In this document: in pieces, positions 45,440 through 54,587 of the stretch
How the letters are laid out: every line of letters begins with the position of its first letter
Position numbering within the stretch: the stretch's first letter is position 1
DNA from: Aliidiomarina taiwanensis
GTDB taxonomy: Bacteria > Pseudomonadota > Gammaproteobacteria > Enterobacterales > Alteromonadaceae
Length of the DNA stretch: 64,000 nt
NCBI RefSeq assembly: GCF_003987015.1
Contig: NZ_PIPQ01000004.1
Span: 62,001-126,000 of the forward strand
Direction of reading: 5' to 3'
Notes under the pieces: model-generated
Databases searched by the model: none
What the model saw: the letters and a program-made list of their open reading frames with translations, nothing else
Told to the model about the DNA's origin: nothing
Made by a program: the position numbers and the translations under genes

Positions 45440-45442
45440 GCT
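45409..45442 (+). promoter_or_regulatory. Pho box and -10 of the pstS promoter, inside phoR
   Basis: TTGTCAT and GTGACAT, 11 bases apart (45409-45426), lie within the final codons of phoR. A weak -10 (TAAGCT) follows ten bases on, matching the phoB promoter geometry. The 19-base core differs from the phoB box by one base. It would drive pstSCAB-phoU under phosphate limitation. Confidence 0.8.
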
Positions 45443-45487
45443 ATCCGTAGTTGAAATACCTTACTAATAACATCGAGCGAGGACATT

Positions 45488-46471
45488 ATGTTACTCAAGA
45501 AATGTTTACTACCTTTAGCAAGTGCAGCCGCCCTTCTTTGCAGTGTTCAACTGCATGCAGACGTGGACCCGAATTTACCGAACTATACTCGCGCCCCAGG
45601 TGTGTCAGGAAACTTAAGCTCCGTGGGCTCTGATACTCTAAATAACCTAATGACTTTATGGGCTGAAGAGTTTAATCGTTATTACCCAAACGTAAACATT
45701 CAAATTCAAGGGGCTGGCTCTTCAACAGCGCCGCCTGCCATTACGGAAGGCACAGCTACGTTAGCCCCGATGAGCCGTGAAATGCGCCAGTCAGAAATAG
45801 AGGCCTTTGAAAACAAACATGGGTATGCACCGTATGCGCTTCCGGTTGCGATCGACATGGTGGCGGTGTTTGTGAACAAAGACAACCCAATAGAAGGTAT
45901 GAGCTTACCGCAAGTAGACGCGGTGTTTTCAGCAACTCGCCGGGGCGGTTATTCCGAAGATATTACCCGCTGGGGTCAGCTTGGTTTAACTGGGGCTTGG
46001 GCAAACCGTGACTTTGCACTATATAGCCGAAATGCTGTGTCGGGTACCTATGGATTCTTTAAAGACATGGCACTGTTCGGCGGCGACTATAAGTCGAGCA
46101 TTAATGAGCAGCCAGGCTCTTCTTCGGTTGTGCAAGGGGTTTCCGAGTCAATCAATGGCATTGGTTACTCTGGTATTGGTTACCGTACGTCGAGTGTGCG
46201 AGCACTGCCGTTAGCTGTTGAAGAAGGTGGAGAGCTGTTCGAACCTAGTGCAGAAAATGCGGCAACCGGTGACTATCCGTTAGCACGCTACTTGTACATT
46301 TACATTAATAAGCACCCAAACCGCCCACTAGAGCCAATGGTGCGCGAGTTTGTTCGCATGATATACAGCCAACAAGGTCAAGGGGTGGTGTTCCGTGACG
46401 GTTATGTCCCTTTACCTGAAGTGGTAGCTGCCCGCGTTCGTGCTGAACTAGGAATAGATGTAAGCGAATGA
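45488..46471 (+). CDS. pstS: Periplasmic phosphate-binding protein PstS
   Basis: The 327-residue protein has a signal peptide (residues 1-24, cut after LHA) and PBP-like phosphate-binding features: SSVGSDTLNNLMTLWAEEF near the start, IQGAGSSTAPPAI, LAPMSREMRQSEIEAF, and YSRNAVSGTYGFFK for phosphate contacts. It is the PstS type common in marine gammaproteobacteria and differs from E. coli PstS in the lack of the TGAGAT-type loop. It delivers phosphate to PstCA. Its last four bases overlap pstC (ATGA). Confidence 0.9.
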   Translation: MLLKKCLLPLASAAALLCSVQLHADVDPNLPNYTRAPGVSGNLSSVGSDTLNNLMTLWAEEFNRYYPNVNIQIQGAGSSTAPPAITEGTATLAPMSREMRQSEIEAFENKHGYAPYALPVAIDMVAVFVNKDNPIEGMSLPQVDAVFSATRRGGYSEDITRWGQLGLTGAWANRDFALYSRNAVSGTYGFFKDMALFGGDYKSSINEQPGSSSVVQGVSESINGIGYSGIGYRTSSVRALPLAVEEGGELFEPSAENAATGDYPLARYLYIYINKHPNRPLEPMVREFVRMIYSQQGQGVVFRDGYVPLPEVVAARVRAELGIDVSE

Positions 46472-48723
46472 AAGTAACCTCTCAACTACCAAGCCGCGAA
46501 GTGCGTGAAAAGCGCCGTCGTATACGCAGCCTAAAAGACAATACGTCGCGGTTTGGTATTACGGCTGCCGGGTATGGCGTGGTGTTTTCCCTCGCCTTGA
46601 TTTTTGTGTACCTGTTTTATGAAGTGCTCCCCATTTTAAAAGGGGCTGAAATAACTCCTGTAGCACAATACGACATGGCGCTAGTGACACAGGAAGAGCC
46701 TTCAGCACAAGTACTTATTGAACGATACCAAGAGCTTGGGGTGAACTTTACCCAGCAAGGCGGCATTCGTTTTTTCCACTTGGACAGTGGCGAAGAGCGT
46801 TTACACACACAGGTGTCGTTAGCTCAGGCCGACACGGTCAGTAGCTTTGCAGCTGCAGAGTCATTGGGCGGCCTTGTGGCGTATGGGTCAGCGTCAGGCA
46901 AGGTGCAGTTACTACGGCCTGACTACCAGCTAAGCTTTCCGAATGACCAGCGGCAGATAACCCCAGGTATTGTTTACCCTTATGGCGAACAGCCGATACA
47001 GCTGGACCCGCAAGGGGCTGCGATTCAGCACCTCAGCGTGCAAGAGTCGACACGGGGCCGGCCGGCGGTGTTTGTGGCAGGTTATACGGAAGATCAGCGC
47101 TGGCTTTTAGCCAAAGTATCCACACGAGAAAACTTGTTCACAGGCCGCGCTACGCAACAGATAGAACGGAGTGAGTTGCCTCACTTTGCAGTGGAGCCGC
47201 GCTTTATTCGTGTCGACAAAGCCTTTCGGAATCTTTATGTGGCGGAAGGTAGCCGACTACATTACTTCGATATAAGCCAGCTGCGTGCACCTAAACTCAT
47301 TCAAACGGTGGATGTCGGCGAAGAAATTACGGCGCTTGAGTTTCTGGTGGGTTCGGTTTCGCTAGTAGTGGGCACTGAAACAGGCGGCTTAAGCCAGTGG
47401 TTTCCTGTGCGCGATGAACAAAACGCCTATCAGCTAGAGCATATTCGCAGCTTTAAGCAGCACCCAGGGGCCATTACTACTATTCGCCCGGAGTATACTC
47501 GTAAAGGGTTTTTAGCCGGCGATAGCGCCGGGTACGTGGGCGTACATTATGCAACGTCATCCCGAACCTTGTTGCTGAAGCAAATGGCCGAGCAGCCTAT
47601 TGAGAAGCTCGCTGTATCGCCTGTGAACAAGGCTGTACTCACCTTCAGTGGCGAGCAAGTGCAGTATGCGTCGCTGTGGAACCAGCACCCGCAATTGTCC
47701 TTTAAGGCCTTGTGGAATCGGGTTTGGTACGAAGGGCGAAGCGATCCTGAGTATATTTGGCAGTCTTCCTCGGGGAACGACGAGTTTGAGTCGAAGTTTT
47801 CTTTAATCCCATTGTCTGTGGGTACGCTGAAAGCGGCCTTCTTTGCCATGTTGTTTGCGATGCCCTTGGGTATTATGGCGGCTCTGTATACAGCGTATTT
47901 TATGACTCCGAAGCTGCGTGGCGTGGTGAAGCCAACCATTGAGGTGATAGAGGCCTTGCCTACGGTTATTTTGGGCTTTTTGGCCGGTTTATGGCTGGCG
48001 CCTTTTATGGAGCATAACTTACCTGCCGTGTTTGCATTGCTTATCGGCTTGCCCTTGTTAATGGTGCTTATGTCCTTCCTGTGGAGCTGCCTACCACGTT
48101 CGCTTAAGCGTTTGGTTCCTGCTGGGTGGGAAGCTGTGCTCTTAGTACCTGCTTTGGTACTTTTTGGCTGGGCTGCCGTAGCTTCCAGCCCCTGGGTCGA
48201 AACCTGGTTGTTCGACGGCAGTATGCGTCAGTGGCTTACGAACCAAGGCATTACCTATGATCAGCGAAACGCTTTGGTGGTGGGCTTAGCCATGGGGTTT
48301 GCCGTTATCCCCACCATTTATTCCATTGCGGAAGACGCCATTTTCAACGTGCCAAAGCATTTAACGCAAGGCTCGCTGGCGCTTGGTGCAACCCCTTGGC
48401 AAACCATGGTGGGCGTGGTGCTTCCAACCGCCAGCCCGGGTATTTTTTCCGGCATTATGATTGGCTTTGGGCGGGCTGTAGGCGAAACCATGATCGTGCT
48501 TATGGCGACGGGTAATAGCCCGATTGTGAACTTCAATATATTTGAAGGCATGCGTACGCTTTCAGCCAACATTGCCGTTGAGCTCCCAGAAACGGCAGTA
48601 GGTAGTTCCCATTTCCGCATTCTGTTTTTGGCGGCCTTAGTGTTATTTGCCTTTACCTTTGTGTTGAACACCATTGCTGAAGTGGTGCGCCAGCGTTTGC
48701 GTAAACGATACAGCAGCTTATAG
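46468..48723 (+). CDS. pstC: Phosphate ABC transporter permease PstC with large extracytoplasmic insertion
   Basis: The C-terminal 300 residues are a MetI-type permease: about six helices, GTLKAAFFAMLFAMPLGIMAALYTA, and the EAA-like cytoplasmic loop [21 protein letters not shown]. The protein has 751 residues against about 320 in E. coli. After the first transmembrane helix (about 33-54) comes a soluble insertion of some 380 residues with repeated beta-strand units (SAGYVGVHYATSSRTLLL, LRAPKLIQTVDVGEEITALEFLVGS) that looks like a beta-propeller. Similar long PstC proteins occur in other marine gammaproteobacteria; the role of the insertion is unknown. Confidence 0.9.
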   Translation: MKVTSQLPSREVREKRRRIRSLKDNTSRFGITAAGYGVVFSLALIFVYLFYEVLPILKGAEITPVAQYDMALVTQEEPSAQVLIERYQELGVNFTQQGGIRFFHLDSGEERLHTQVSLAQADTVSSFAAAESLGGLVAYGSASGKVQLLRPDYQLSFPNDQRQITPGIVYPYGEQPIQLDPQGAAIQHLSVQESTRGRPAVFVAGYTEDQRWLLAKVSTRENLFTGRATQQIERSELPHFAVEPRFIRVDKAFRNLYVAEGSRLHYFDISQLRAPKLIQTVDVGEEITALEFLVGSVSLVVGTETGGLSQWFPVRDEQNAYQLEHIRSFKQHPGAITTIRPEYTRKGFLAGDSAGYVGVHYATSSRTLLLKQMAEQPIEKLAVSPVNKAVLTFSGEQVQYASLWNQHPQLSFKALWNRVWYEGRSDPEYIWQSSSGNDEFESKFSLIPLSVGTLKAAFFAMLFAMPLGIMAALYTAYFMTPKLRGVVKPTIEVIEALPTVILGFLAGLWLAPFMEHNLPAVFALLIGLPLLMVLMSFLWSCLPRSLKRLVPAGWEAVLLVPALVLFGWAAVASSPWVETWLFDGSMRQWLTNQGITYDQRNALVVGLAMGFAVIPTIYSIAEDAIFNVPKHLTQGSLALGATPWQTMVGVVLPTASPGIFSGIMIGFGRAVGETMIVLMATGNSPIVNFNIFEGMRTLSANIAVELPETAVGSSHFRILFLAALVLFAFTFVLNTIAEVVRQRLRKRYSSL

Positions 48724-48738
48724 GGCCGGAGGATACAA

Positions 48739-50406
48739 ATGAAACATTGGTTTAAAAGCGGCTCGCCTTGGATTTGGTTAACCGCAGGCGCTGTCTCGCT
48801 CAGTGTCATTATGATCGTGGGACTGCTTGGCCTTATTGCAGTACGTGGTTTTAGCCACTTTTGGCCCGCACCCGTGGCACAAATTGCCATTCACGACCCG
48901 CGTAATCAAGTAGAAGAAACTTTACTAGGTGAAATAGCCCGGAGTGAAACCGTCACAGCGACCCTTGCTCGGGAAGCAGGCCATGTGGTGCCGGAAAACC
49001 TCAGTGTCGTTACTCGCTACTTAATTAAGCAAGGTAACCGAGAACAGGTTAGCTCCGACTTTGTTTGGCGCTTTGACTTAGGTATGGCGCCTTTTACTTA
49101 CCCGAAGGGAGTTTACGCGATAGAGCGCAGAACATGGGGCGACTTCTACGGTTTCCCTGTGGCACTTCAGCTGGAACAACAGCACTGGCAAGCGACCGAC
49201 GCAGACTTTGCCAAGGCATTGAATGACCTGCTTGAGCAAAGCCACCAGCGTCACCAAGCCATTACACGTATAGAGCGACAGGACATTGGCAAAATCAATA
49301 GCCAAATGAATGCCCTCCGTTTACAGCAGCGGCAGCTGGAGCTTGACGGTGTTAAAGGACGGGCCCTGCTCGAAGCCAAACAAGGGATTGCACAACAAGA
49401 GCAAGCGTTACAAGCAGAGTACGCTGAGCTACGTACGCAGCTCGACCAGCTGTATAGCGAGCAGGAAAAAGCGCAGCTGCGCATGCGTATGATGAACGGC
49501 AAGGAAGTGGCTATTGCTTTAGCAGATATTGTGGCGATAACCATGCCAAACGACATGACGCTGGGGCAAAAGTGGGCCGAATACTTTAAGCAAGTGGGTG
49601 GGTTCTTGTCGAAAGAGCCCCGCGAAGCAAACACAGAAGGGGGGATATTCCCCGCCATTTTCGGCACCATTACCATGGTGTTTATTATGTCCATTATGGT
49701 CACCCCGTTTGGCGTGTTAGCCGCTATTTACTTGCGTGAATATGCCAAGCAAGGCGTAGTGACACGCTTGGTGCGTATTTCCGTATACAACCTGGCTGGG
49801 GTACCTTCCATTGTGTACGGCGTGTTTGGCCTAGGCTTCTTCATTTACTTCTTGGGCGGCAATATCGACCGTATTTTCTATGAAGCGGCACTGCCGTCGC
49901 CGACCTTTGGTACGCCTGGCTTATTTTGGGCATCGCTGACATTAGCCTTGCTGACCCTGCCTGTGGTTATCGTGTCCACAGAAGAAGGCTTAGCACGAAT
50001 ACCCAGCACCATTCGGCAAGGATCACTCGCCTTAGGAGCGACAAAGTCAGAAACTCTGTGGCGGGTGGTGGTGCCTTTGGCTACCCCCGGCATGATGACA
50101 GGGTTGATTCTTGCCATTGCTCGTGCGGCGGGCGAGGTTGCCCCGTTAATGCTAGTCGGGGTAGTGAAGTTAGCGCCTACTCTGCCCGTAGACGGCGAGT
50201 TCCCCTTTGTGCATTTGGAACGAAAAATAATGCACCTTGGGTTCCATATTTTTGATGTGGGCTTTCAAAGCCCCAACGTAGAAGCGGCACGGCCGCTGGT
50301 GTATGCCACCGCACTCACCTTAGTGACTCTGATTGTGGTGCTAAATATTACCGCCATTAGCATACGCAACCGACTACGGGAGAAGTACCGAAATGATTCA
50401 GACTAA
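48739..50406 (+). CDS. pstA: Phosphate ABC transporter permease PstA with coiled-coil insertion
   Basis: The C-terminal 255 residues carry the PstA permease ([43 protein letters not shown] loop [21 protein letters not shown]). With 555 residues it is about 260 longer than E. coli PstA. The extra part follows the first membrane helix (about 12-34): an extracytoplasmic region ending in a long coiled coil (about 150-250, heptads rich in Gln, Leu and Glu). It pairs with the similarly enlarged PstC. The last 14 bases overlap pstB. Confidence 0.9.
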   Translation: MKHWFKSGSPWIWLTAGAVSLSVIMIVGLLGLIAVRGFSHFWPAPVAQIAIHDPRNQVEETLLGEIARSETVTATLAREAGHVVPENLSVVTRYLIKQGNREQVSSDFVWRFDLGMAPFTYPKGVYAIERRTWGDFYGFPVALQLEQQHWQATDADFAKALNDLLEQSHQRHQAITRIERQDIGKINSQMNALRLQQRQLELDGVKGRALLEAKQGIAQQEQALQAEYAELRTQLDQLYSEQEKAQLRMRMMNGKEVAIALADIVAITMPNDMTLGQKWAEYFKQVGGFLSKEPREANTEGGIFPAIFGTITMVFIMSIMVTPFGVLAAIYLREYAKQGVVTRLVRISVYNLAGVPSIVYGVFGLGFFIYFLGGNIDRIFYEAALPSPTFGTPGLFWASLTLALLTLPVVIVSTEEGLARIPSTIRQGSLALGATKSETLWRVVVPLATPGMMTGLILAIARAAGEVAPLMLVGVVKLAPTLPVDGEFPFVHLERKIMHLGFHIFDVGFQSPNVEAARPLVYATALTLVTLIVVLNITAISIRNRLREKYRNDSD

Positions 50407-51190
50407 TGAGCTTACGGAACCAACAATGACACAAGAAGCAGCTAAGTTTAGTGTACGTAATTTGCGTTTAGCCTATGGTGAAAGCGAAGCGCTGAAAGGA
50501 ATTGATTTAGATATACCCGAGAAAAAAGTAACGGCTTTTATTGGTCCTTCGGGTTGTGGTAAATCCACTTTATTGCGTTGCTTTAATCGCATGAACGACT
50601 TGGTGGACAGCTGTAAAATAACCGGTGAAGTGCTGCTGGATGGCGAAAATATATACGCGCCGCAGGTAGACGTGGCCGAGCTGCGGCGCCAAGTGGGCAT
50701 GGTGTTTCAAAAGCCTAACCCGTTTCCTAAGTCTATTTTTGAAAACGTGGCCTACGGGCTCCGTTTGCAAGGTGTGAAAGACAGGCGCACATTAATGGAC
50801 GTGGTGGAAAAAGCCCTACGAGGCGCAGCACTTTGGGACGAAGTGAAAGATCGCTTAAATGACAATGCCTTTGGGCTCTCGGGCGGGCAACAGCAGCGAC
50901 TGGTAATTGCTCGGGCCATCGCCATCGAGCCCGAGGTACTGTTACTTGACGAGCCTGCTTCGGCCTTAGACCCCATTTCAACCTTAAAAATTGAAGAGCT
51001 CATTAACGAGCTTAAAGACACCTATACCATTGTCATCGTGACACACAACATGCAGCAAGCAGCCCGTGTTTCCGACTACACCGCGTTTTTGTATATGGGT
51101 GAAATGATAGAGTACGCAGACACAAACACGCTGTTTACGACACCGCGGCACAAACAAACGGAAGACTATATTACCGGACGGTATGGGTAG
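50393..51190 (+). CDS. pstB: Phosphate ABC transporter ATPase PstB
   Basis: The 265-residue ATPase energises PstSCA. Walker A is GPSGCGKST, the Q loop is [10 protein letters not shown], the signature is LSGGQQQRL, Walker B is [13 protein letters not shown] and the H-loop is VTHNMQQA. The ATG at 50393, inside pstA, has GGGAGAAG seven bases upstream; an in-frame ATG at 50426 is a less likely start. phoU follows 29 bases later. Confidence 0.97.
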   Translation: MIQTNELTEPTMTQEAAKFSVRNLRLAYGESEALKGIDLDIPEKKVTAFIGPSGCGKSTLLRCFNRMNDLVDSCKITGEVLLDGENIYAPQVDVAELRRQVGMVFQKPNPFPKSIFENVAYGLRLQGVKDRRTLMDVVEKALRGAALWDEVKDRLNDNAFGLSGGQQQRLVIARAIAIEPEVLLLDEPASALDPISTLKIEELINELKDTYTIVIVTHNMQQAARVSDYTAFLYMGEMIEYADTNTLFTTPRHKQTEDYITGRYG

Positions 51191-51219
51191 CACCTGGTGC
51201 CTACTAAGAGGAAATGAAC

Positions 51220-51936
51220 ATGGATAAGCTGAATTTAGGTAAACATATATCAGGGCAGTTTACGGCTGAGCTCACCGCGGTGATGAGCAAAGTGTTGGCC
51301 ATGGGCGGTTTGGTGGAGCGGCAGCTGGCAGACGCTTTAACCGCTATTCAAGAAAATGACACCCAGTTGGCCAACAGCGTGATAACAGCAGACAACAAAG
51401 TGAACCAGCTGGAGTTAGAAATAGACGCCGCCTGCACACAAATTATTGCCAAGCGACAGCCCACAGCAAGCGACTTGCGACTTGTGCTCGGCGTGCTTAA
51501 AGCGATTAGCGATCTGGAGCGGATTGGCGACGAAACGTGTCGTATTGCCCGGGTTGCCTTAAAAACCTTCGATAAAGATCAAGAACACCTGTTGGTGAGC
51601 TTAGAAAACCTAGGGCAGTTGGTACTGGCAATGTTGCGTCAGGTACTGGACGCGTTTGCCCGCATGGACGAAGAAGCGGCTTTGCTTGTGCACCAGCAAG
51701 ACGTGAAAGCCGACAGACAGTATGAGGCACTGACGCGACTTCTTATGACCTATATGATGGAAGACTCACGCAGCATTCCGAAAATTATGGACGTTATGTG
51801 GTCGGCCCGTGCGTTAGAGCGTATTGGCGATAGGTGCCAAAATATTGCGGAATATATTATTTACTTTGTGCGCGGCAAAGATGTCCGCCACGCTTCAGCC
51901 GAAGTCATAAAAAACACAGCTGAAGGGGCGTCATAG
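51220..51936 (+). CDS. phoU: Phosphate transport regulator PhoU
   Basis: The 238-residue helical protein is the negative modulator that links PstSCAB to PhoR signalling and restrains phosphate uptake. It has the two repeated PhoU bundles with LERIGDETCRIA and LERIGDRCQNIAEYIIYFVRG. The frame has an ATG at 51214, but AGAGG is well spaced for the ATG at 51220. It ends the Pho operon, four bases from the convergent serA end. Confidence 0.96.
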   Translation: MDKLNLGKHISGQFTAELTAVMSKVLAMGGLVERQLADALTAIQENDTQLANSVITADNKVNQLELEIDAACTQIIAKRQPTASDLRLVLGVLKAISDLERIGDETCRIARVALKTFDKDQEHLLVSLENLGQLVLAMLRQVLDAFARMDEEAALLVHQQDVKADRQYEALTRLLMTYMMEDSRSIPKIMDVMWSARALERIGDRCQNIAEYIIYFVRGKDVRHASAEVIKNTAEGAS

Positions 51937-51940
51937 CGTC

Positions 51941-53173
51941 TTAGTGCAAAACGCGACAGCGAATAGTGCCGGGCACGTTTTTCAGTTCGTTGAGTACTGC
52001 TTTTGCTTTGCCGTGCTCAACGTCCATCACCACGTAGCCTAGCTCACTGTCGGTTTGCAGGTACTGACTGGTAATGTTCACATTGAGGGCTGCAAATACC
52101 TGGTTAATTTGGTTTAACACCCCGGGTTTATTGAGGTGAATATGCAACAGGCGGCTGCTGTCGTGCTGGGTTGGTAACGCCACTTCTGGGAAGTTAACCG
52201 CCGACAGGGTGGAGCCGTTGTCGGAGTATTTAATGAGTTTTTGCGCCACTTCAACACCAATGTTTTCTTGCGCTTCTTGCGTAGACCCGCCCACATGAGG
52301 CGTTAGAATAACTTGGTCAATACCGCGTAACGGCGAGATAAATTCGTCGGTGTTGCTTTTAGGCTCTACCGGGAATACGTCAATGGCAGCCCCCGCTACA
52401 TGACCGGCTTTTAGGCTTGCAGCTAACGCGTCTAAGTCGACCACAGTCCCCCGGGAAGCGTTAATAAGTAAGCTACCCGGCTTCATCTGAGCTAGTTGTT
52501 CAGGGCCTATCATTAGCTGGGTTTGTGGGGTTTCTGGCACATGTAAAGAGACCACATCGCTATGAGCTAGTAAGCTGTCTAAAGTCTTCATCGAACGGGC
52601 ATTACCTAAGCTCAGTTTGGTTTCAATGTCATAAAACACCACCTGCATGCCCAGCAGCTCCGCCAAAATACCAAGTTGGGTGCCAATATGGCCATAGCCC
52701 ACAATCCCCAAGGTTTTCCCCCGAGCCTCATGAGCCCCTTGCGCTGTTTTAAGCCACTCACCCCGGTGGCAGGCCATGTTCTTTTCTGGCACCTTGCGCA
52801 GTAGCATAATCATTTCCGCAAGAACAAGTTCGGCAACGCTGCGGGTGTTGGAGAAAGGTGCATTAAATACAGGCACCCCGTAGGTGCGGGCCGCTACTGT
52901 GTCTACTTGGTTGGTGCCAATACAAAAACAGCCGACAGCAATCAGCTTTTTCGCATGAGCAAACACCTGCTCGGTTAGCTGGGTGCGCGAACGTATGCCA
53001 ATAAAATGGTATTCGTGCACACAGGCTATTAGCTCTTCTTCGCTCATGGCGCTGCTATGTTGAACAATTTCCGTATAGCCCTGTTGGTAAAAGCATTCCA
53101 CGGCACTTTCGTGCACGCCTTCAAGCAGTAGTATTTTAATTTTTTCTTTGGCAAGGGAGTATTCTTGGCTCAT
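51941..53173 (-). CDS. serA: D-3-phosphoglycerate dehydrogenase SerA
   Basis: The 410-residue enzyme oxidises 3-phosphoglycerate as the first step of serine synthesis. It has the NAD-binding LGIVGYGHIGTQLGILAE, the catalytic Arg, Glu and His (NASRGTVVD, ILTPHVGGSTQEA), and a C-terminal ACT domain (LLHIHLNKPGVLNQINQVFA) for serine feedback. Length equals E. coli SerA. It follows rpiA by nine bases, as in E. coli where the two are neighbours. Confidence 0.97.
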   Translation of the reverse strand: MSQEYSLAKEKIKILLLEGVHESAVECFYQQGYTEIVQHSSAMSEEELIACVHEYHFIGIRSRTQLTEQVFAHAKKLIAVGCFCIGTNQVDTVAARTYGVPVFNAPFSNTRSVAELVLAEMIMLLRKVPEKNMACHRGEWLKTAQGAHEARGKTLGIVGYGHIGTQLGILAELLGMQVVFYDIETKLSLGNARSMKTLDSLLAHSDVVSLHVPETPQTQLMIGPEQLAQMKPGSLLINASRGTVVDLDALAASLKAGHVAGAAIDVFPVEPKSNTDEFISPLRGIDQVILTPHVGGSTQEAQENIGVEVAQKLIKYSDNGSTLSAVNFPEVALPTQHDSSRLLHIHLNKPGVLNQINQVFAALNVNITSQYLQTDSELGYVVMDVEHGKAKAVLNELKNVPGTIRCRVLH

Positions 53174-53182
53174 TGGGCTACC

Positions 53183-53860
53183 TTAGCGCTTCAGGGTTTC
53201 AATCGAGGAACCGTCGCTTAATAAAGCAATGTCGGCTGGACGGGCGGCAAACAGGCCATTGGTCACAACTCCGGTAATGTTGTTCAGGATCTCTTCAAAG
53301 GCAATGGGCTTTAAAATGTCCAGGTGGTGCACATCAAGAATAATATTGCCGTTGTCGGTTACAAAACCTTCTCGGTACACAGGGTCGCCACCGAGTTTAA
53401 CAAGCTCTCGTGCAACATAAGAGCGAGCCATAGGAATGACTTCAATGGGCAGGGGGAAGTCGCCAAGTTGTTTTGTGAACTTGCTTTTGTCGGCAATGCA
53501 AATAAAGCGCTTGGCTACGGCTGCGACAATTTTTTCGCGAGTGAGCGCGCCACCACCGCCTTTGATCATTTGTAAATGACGGTTAATTTCATCGGCACCG
53601 TCTACATACACGCTAATTTCAGGTACACCGTTCAGGTCGTATACAGGAATGCCTAAGGCTTTAAGCCGCCGAGTTGACTCGTCCGAGCTAGACACAGCCC
53701 CTTCAAGATCAAACTTAATAGCGGCTAAGGCGTCGATAAAGTAGTTAACGGTAGAACCTGTACCAACACCAACAATGCTCCCTTTTTCAATAAAAGGAAT
53801 GGCGGCTTCGGCGGCATGTTTCTTGGCCGTTTCTTGTGGGCTTAAAGGTTGCTTGCTCAT
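53183..53860 (-). CDS. rpiA: Ribose-5-phosphate isomerase A
   Basis: The 225-residue enzyme interconverts ribose 5-phosphate and ribulose 5-phosphate. Visible are [41 protein letters not shown] with catalytic acids, and [16 protein letters not shown]. The frame is open to 53893, but the ATG at 53860 has GGGAG five bases upstream and gives the usual length. It is the upstream partner of serA. Confidence 0.97.
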   Translation of the reverse strand: MSKQPLSPQETAKKHAAEAAIPFIEKGSIVGVGTGSTVNYFIDALAAIKFDLEGAVSSSDESTRRLKALGIPVYDLNGVPEISVYVDGADEINRHLQMIKGGGGALTREKIVAAVAKRFICIADKSKFTKQLGDFPLPIEVIPMARSYVARELVKLGGDPVYREGFVTDNGNIILDVHHLDILKPIAFEEILNNITGVVTNGLFAARPADIALLSDGSSIETLKR

Positions 53861-53911
53861 GACACTCCCGTGATAGCAAAAAGAATAAGGCACCCTTTAT
53901 TATACGGTAGG

Positions 53912-54496
53912 TCACGAGAACTGCCATAGTTTTGAAGGTGTAATAACCAAAGGTAAAGGTATATCCCAGGCCTCACTCGGTAGGGTGTCCACATATTGAC
54001 AGTCGTGAGCCACGCCAATGGGCAACAGGTGGGAATGTTCACCGGCAAACCAAGGGGCAAGCAAGCGGTCGTAGTAGCCCCCGCCCATGCCCATGCGTTG
54101 ACCGTGCTGGTCAAAGCCGACTAAGGGCGTGCACATCACGTCAATAGCAGCTAAGGGCACGGCTTTGTCAGTGTCGAGAAGCGGCTCGTGAATGCCTAAG
54201 GACGTGGTTTGCAAAGGGGTGCTGGGCTGGTAAGGCATAAACCACATAAGCCCCGCTTGTTGCGGGTCGACGACGGGCACCACCACACGTTTTCCTTGGG
54301 ACCAAAGGGCCTGAATAAATGGGGTCAAGCTCAGCTCACTGGGGCTAGCAATATAGGTGGCCAGGGTGCTGGCCGACTGCACCTGAGGCAAGTTAAGTAA
54401 GTGATTACATACACGCTGGGCTGCGCTTTTTTGCTCCTCAGCAGAAAGAGCCTGCCGAGCTTGGCGTAGCTGCGTCCGTAATTGAACACGCGTCAT
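53912..54496 (-). CDS. ygfA: 5-formyltetrahydrofolate cyclo-ligase
   Basis: The 194-residue enzyme converts 5-formyltetrahydrofolate to 5,10-methenyltetrahydrofolate using ATP. Family marks are the basic start VQLRTQLRQARQAL, PVVDPQQAGLMWF and the glycine-rich MGMGGGYYDRLL near residue 145, plus IGVAHDCQ. In E. coli ygfA follows 6S RNA directly; here two plus-strand genes and a small ORF lie between them. Confidence 0.93.
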   Translation of the reverse strand: MTRVQLRTQLRQARQALSAEEQKSAAQRVCNHLLNLPQVQSASTLATYIASPSELSLTPFIQALWSQGKRVVVPVVDPQQAGLMWFMPYQPSTPLQTTSLGIHEPLLDTDKAVPLAAIDVMCTPLVGFDQHGQRMGMGGGYYDRLLAPWFAGEHSHLLPIGVAHDCQYVDTLPSEAWDIPLPLVITPSKLWQFS

Positions 54497-54587
54497 TCCC
54501 GTCTTCCTTTAATTCAGTTGCAGTCTTCGCACGAGACTGCGACACTTTATGCCAACCTATCATAGTGAATAATAACAGGATACCCGT

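Noticed and set aside
45451-45633. 60-residue plus-strand frame overlapping the pstS start
   Set aside because: Different frame inside pstS signal peptide coding sequence; pstS has the ribosome site and family match.
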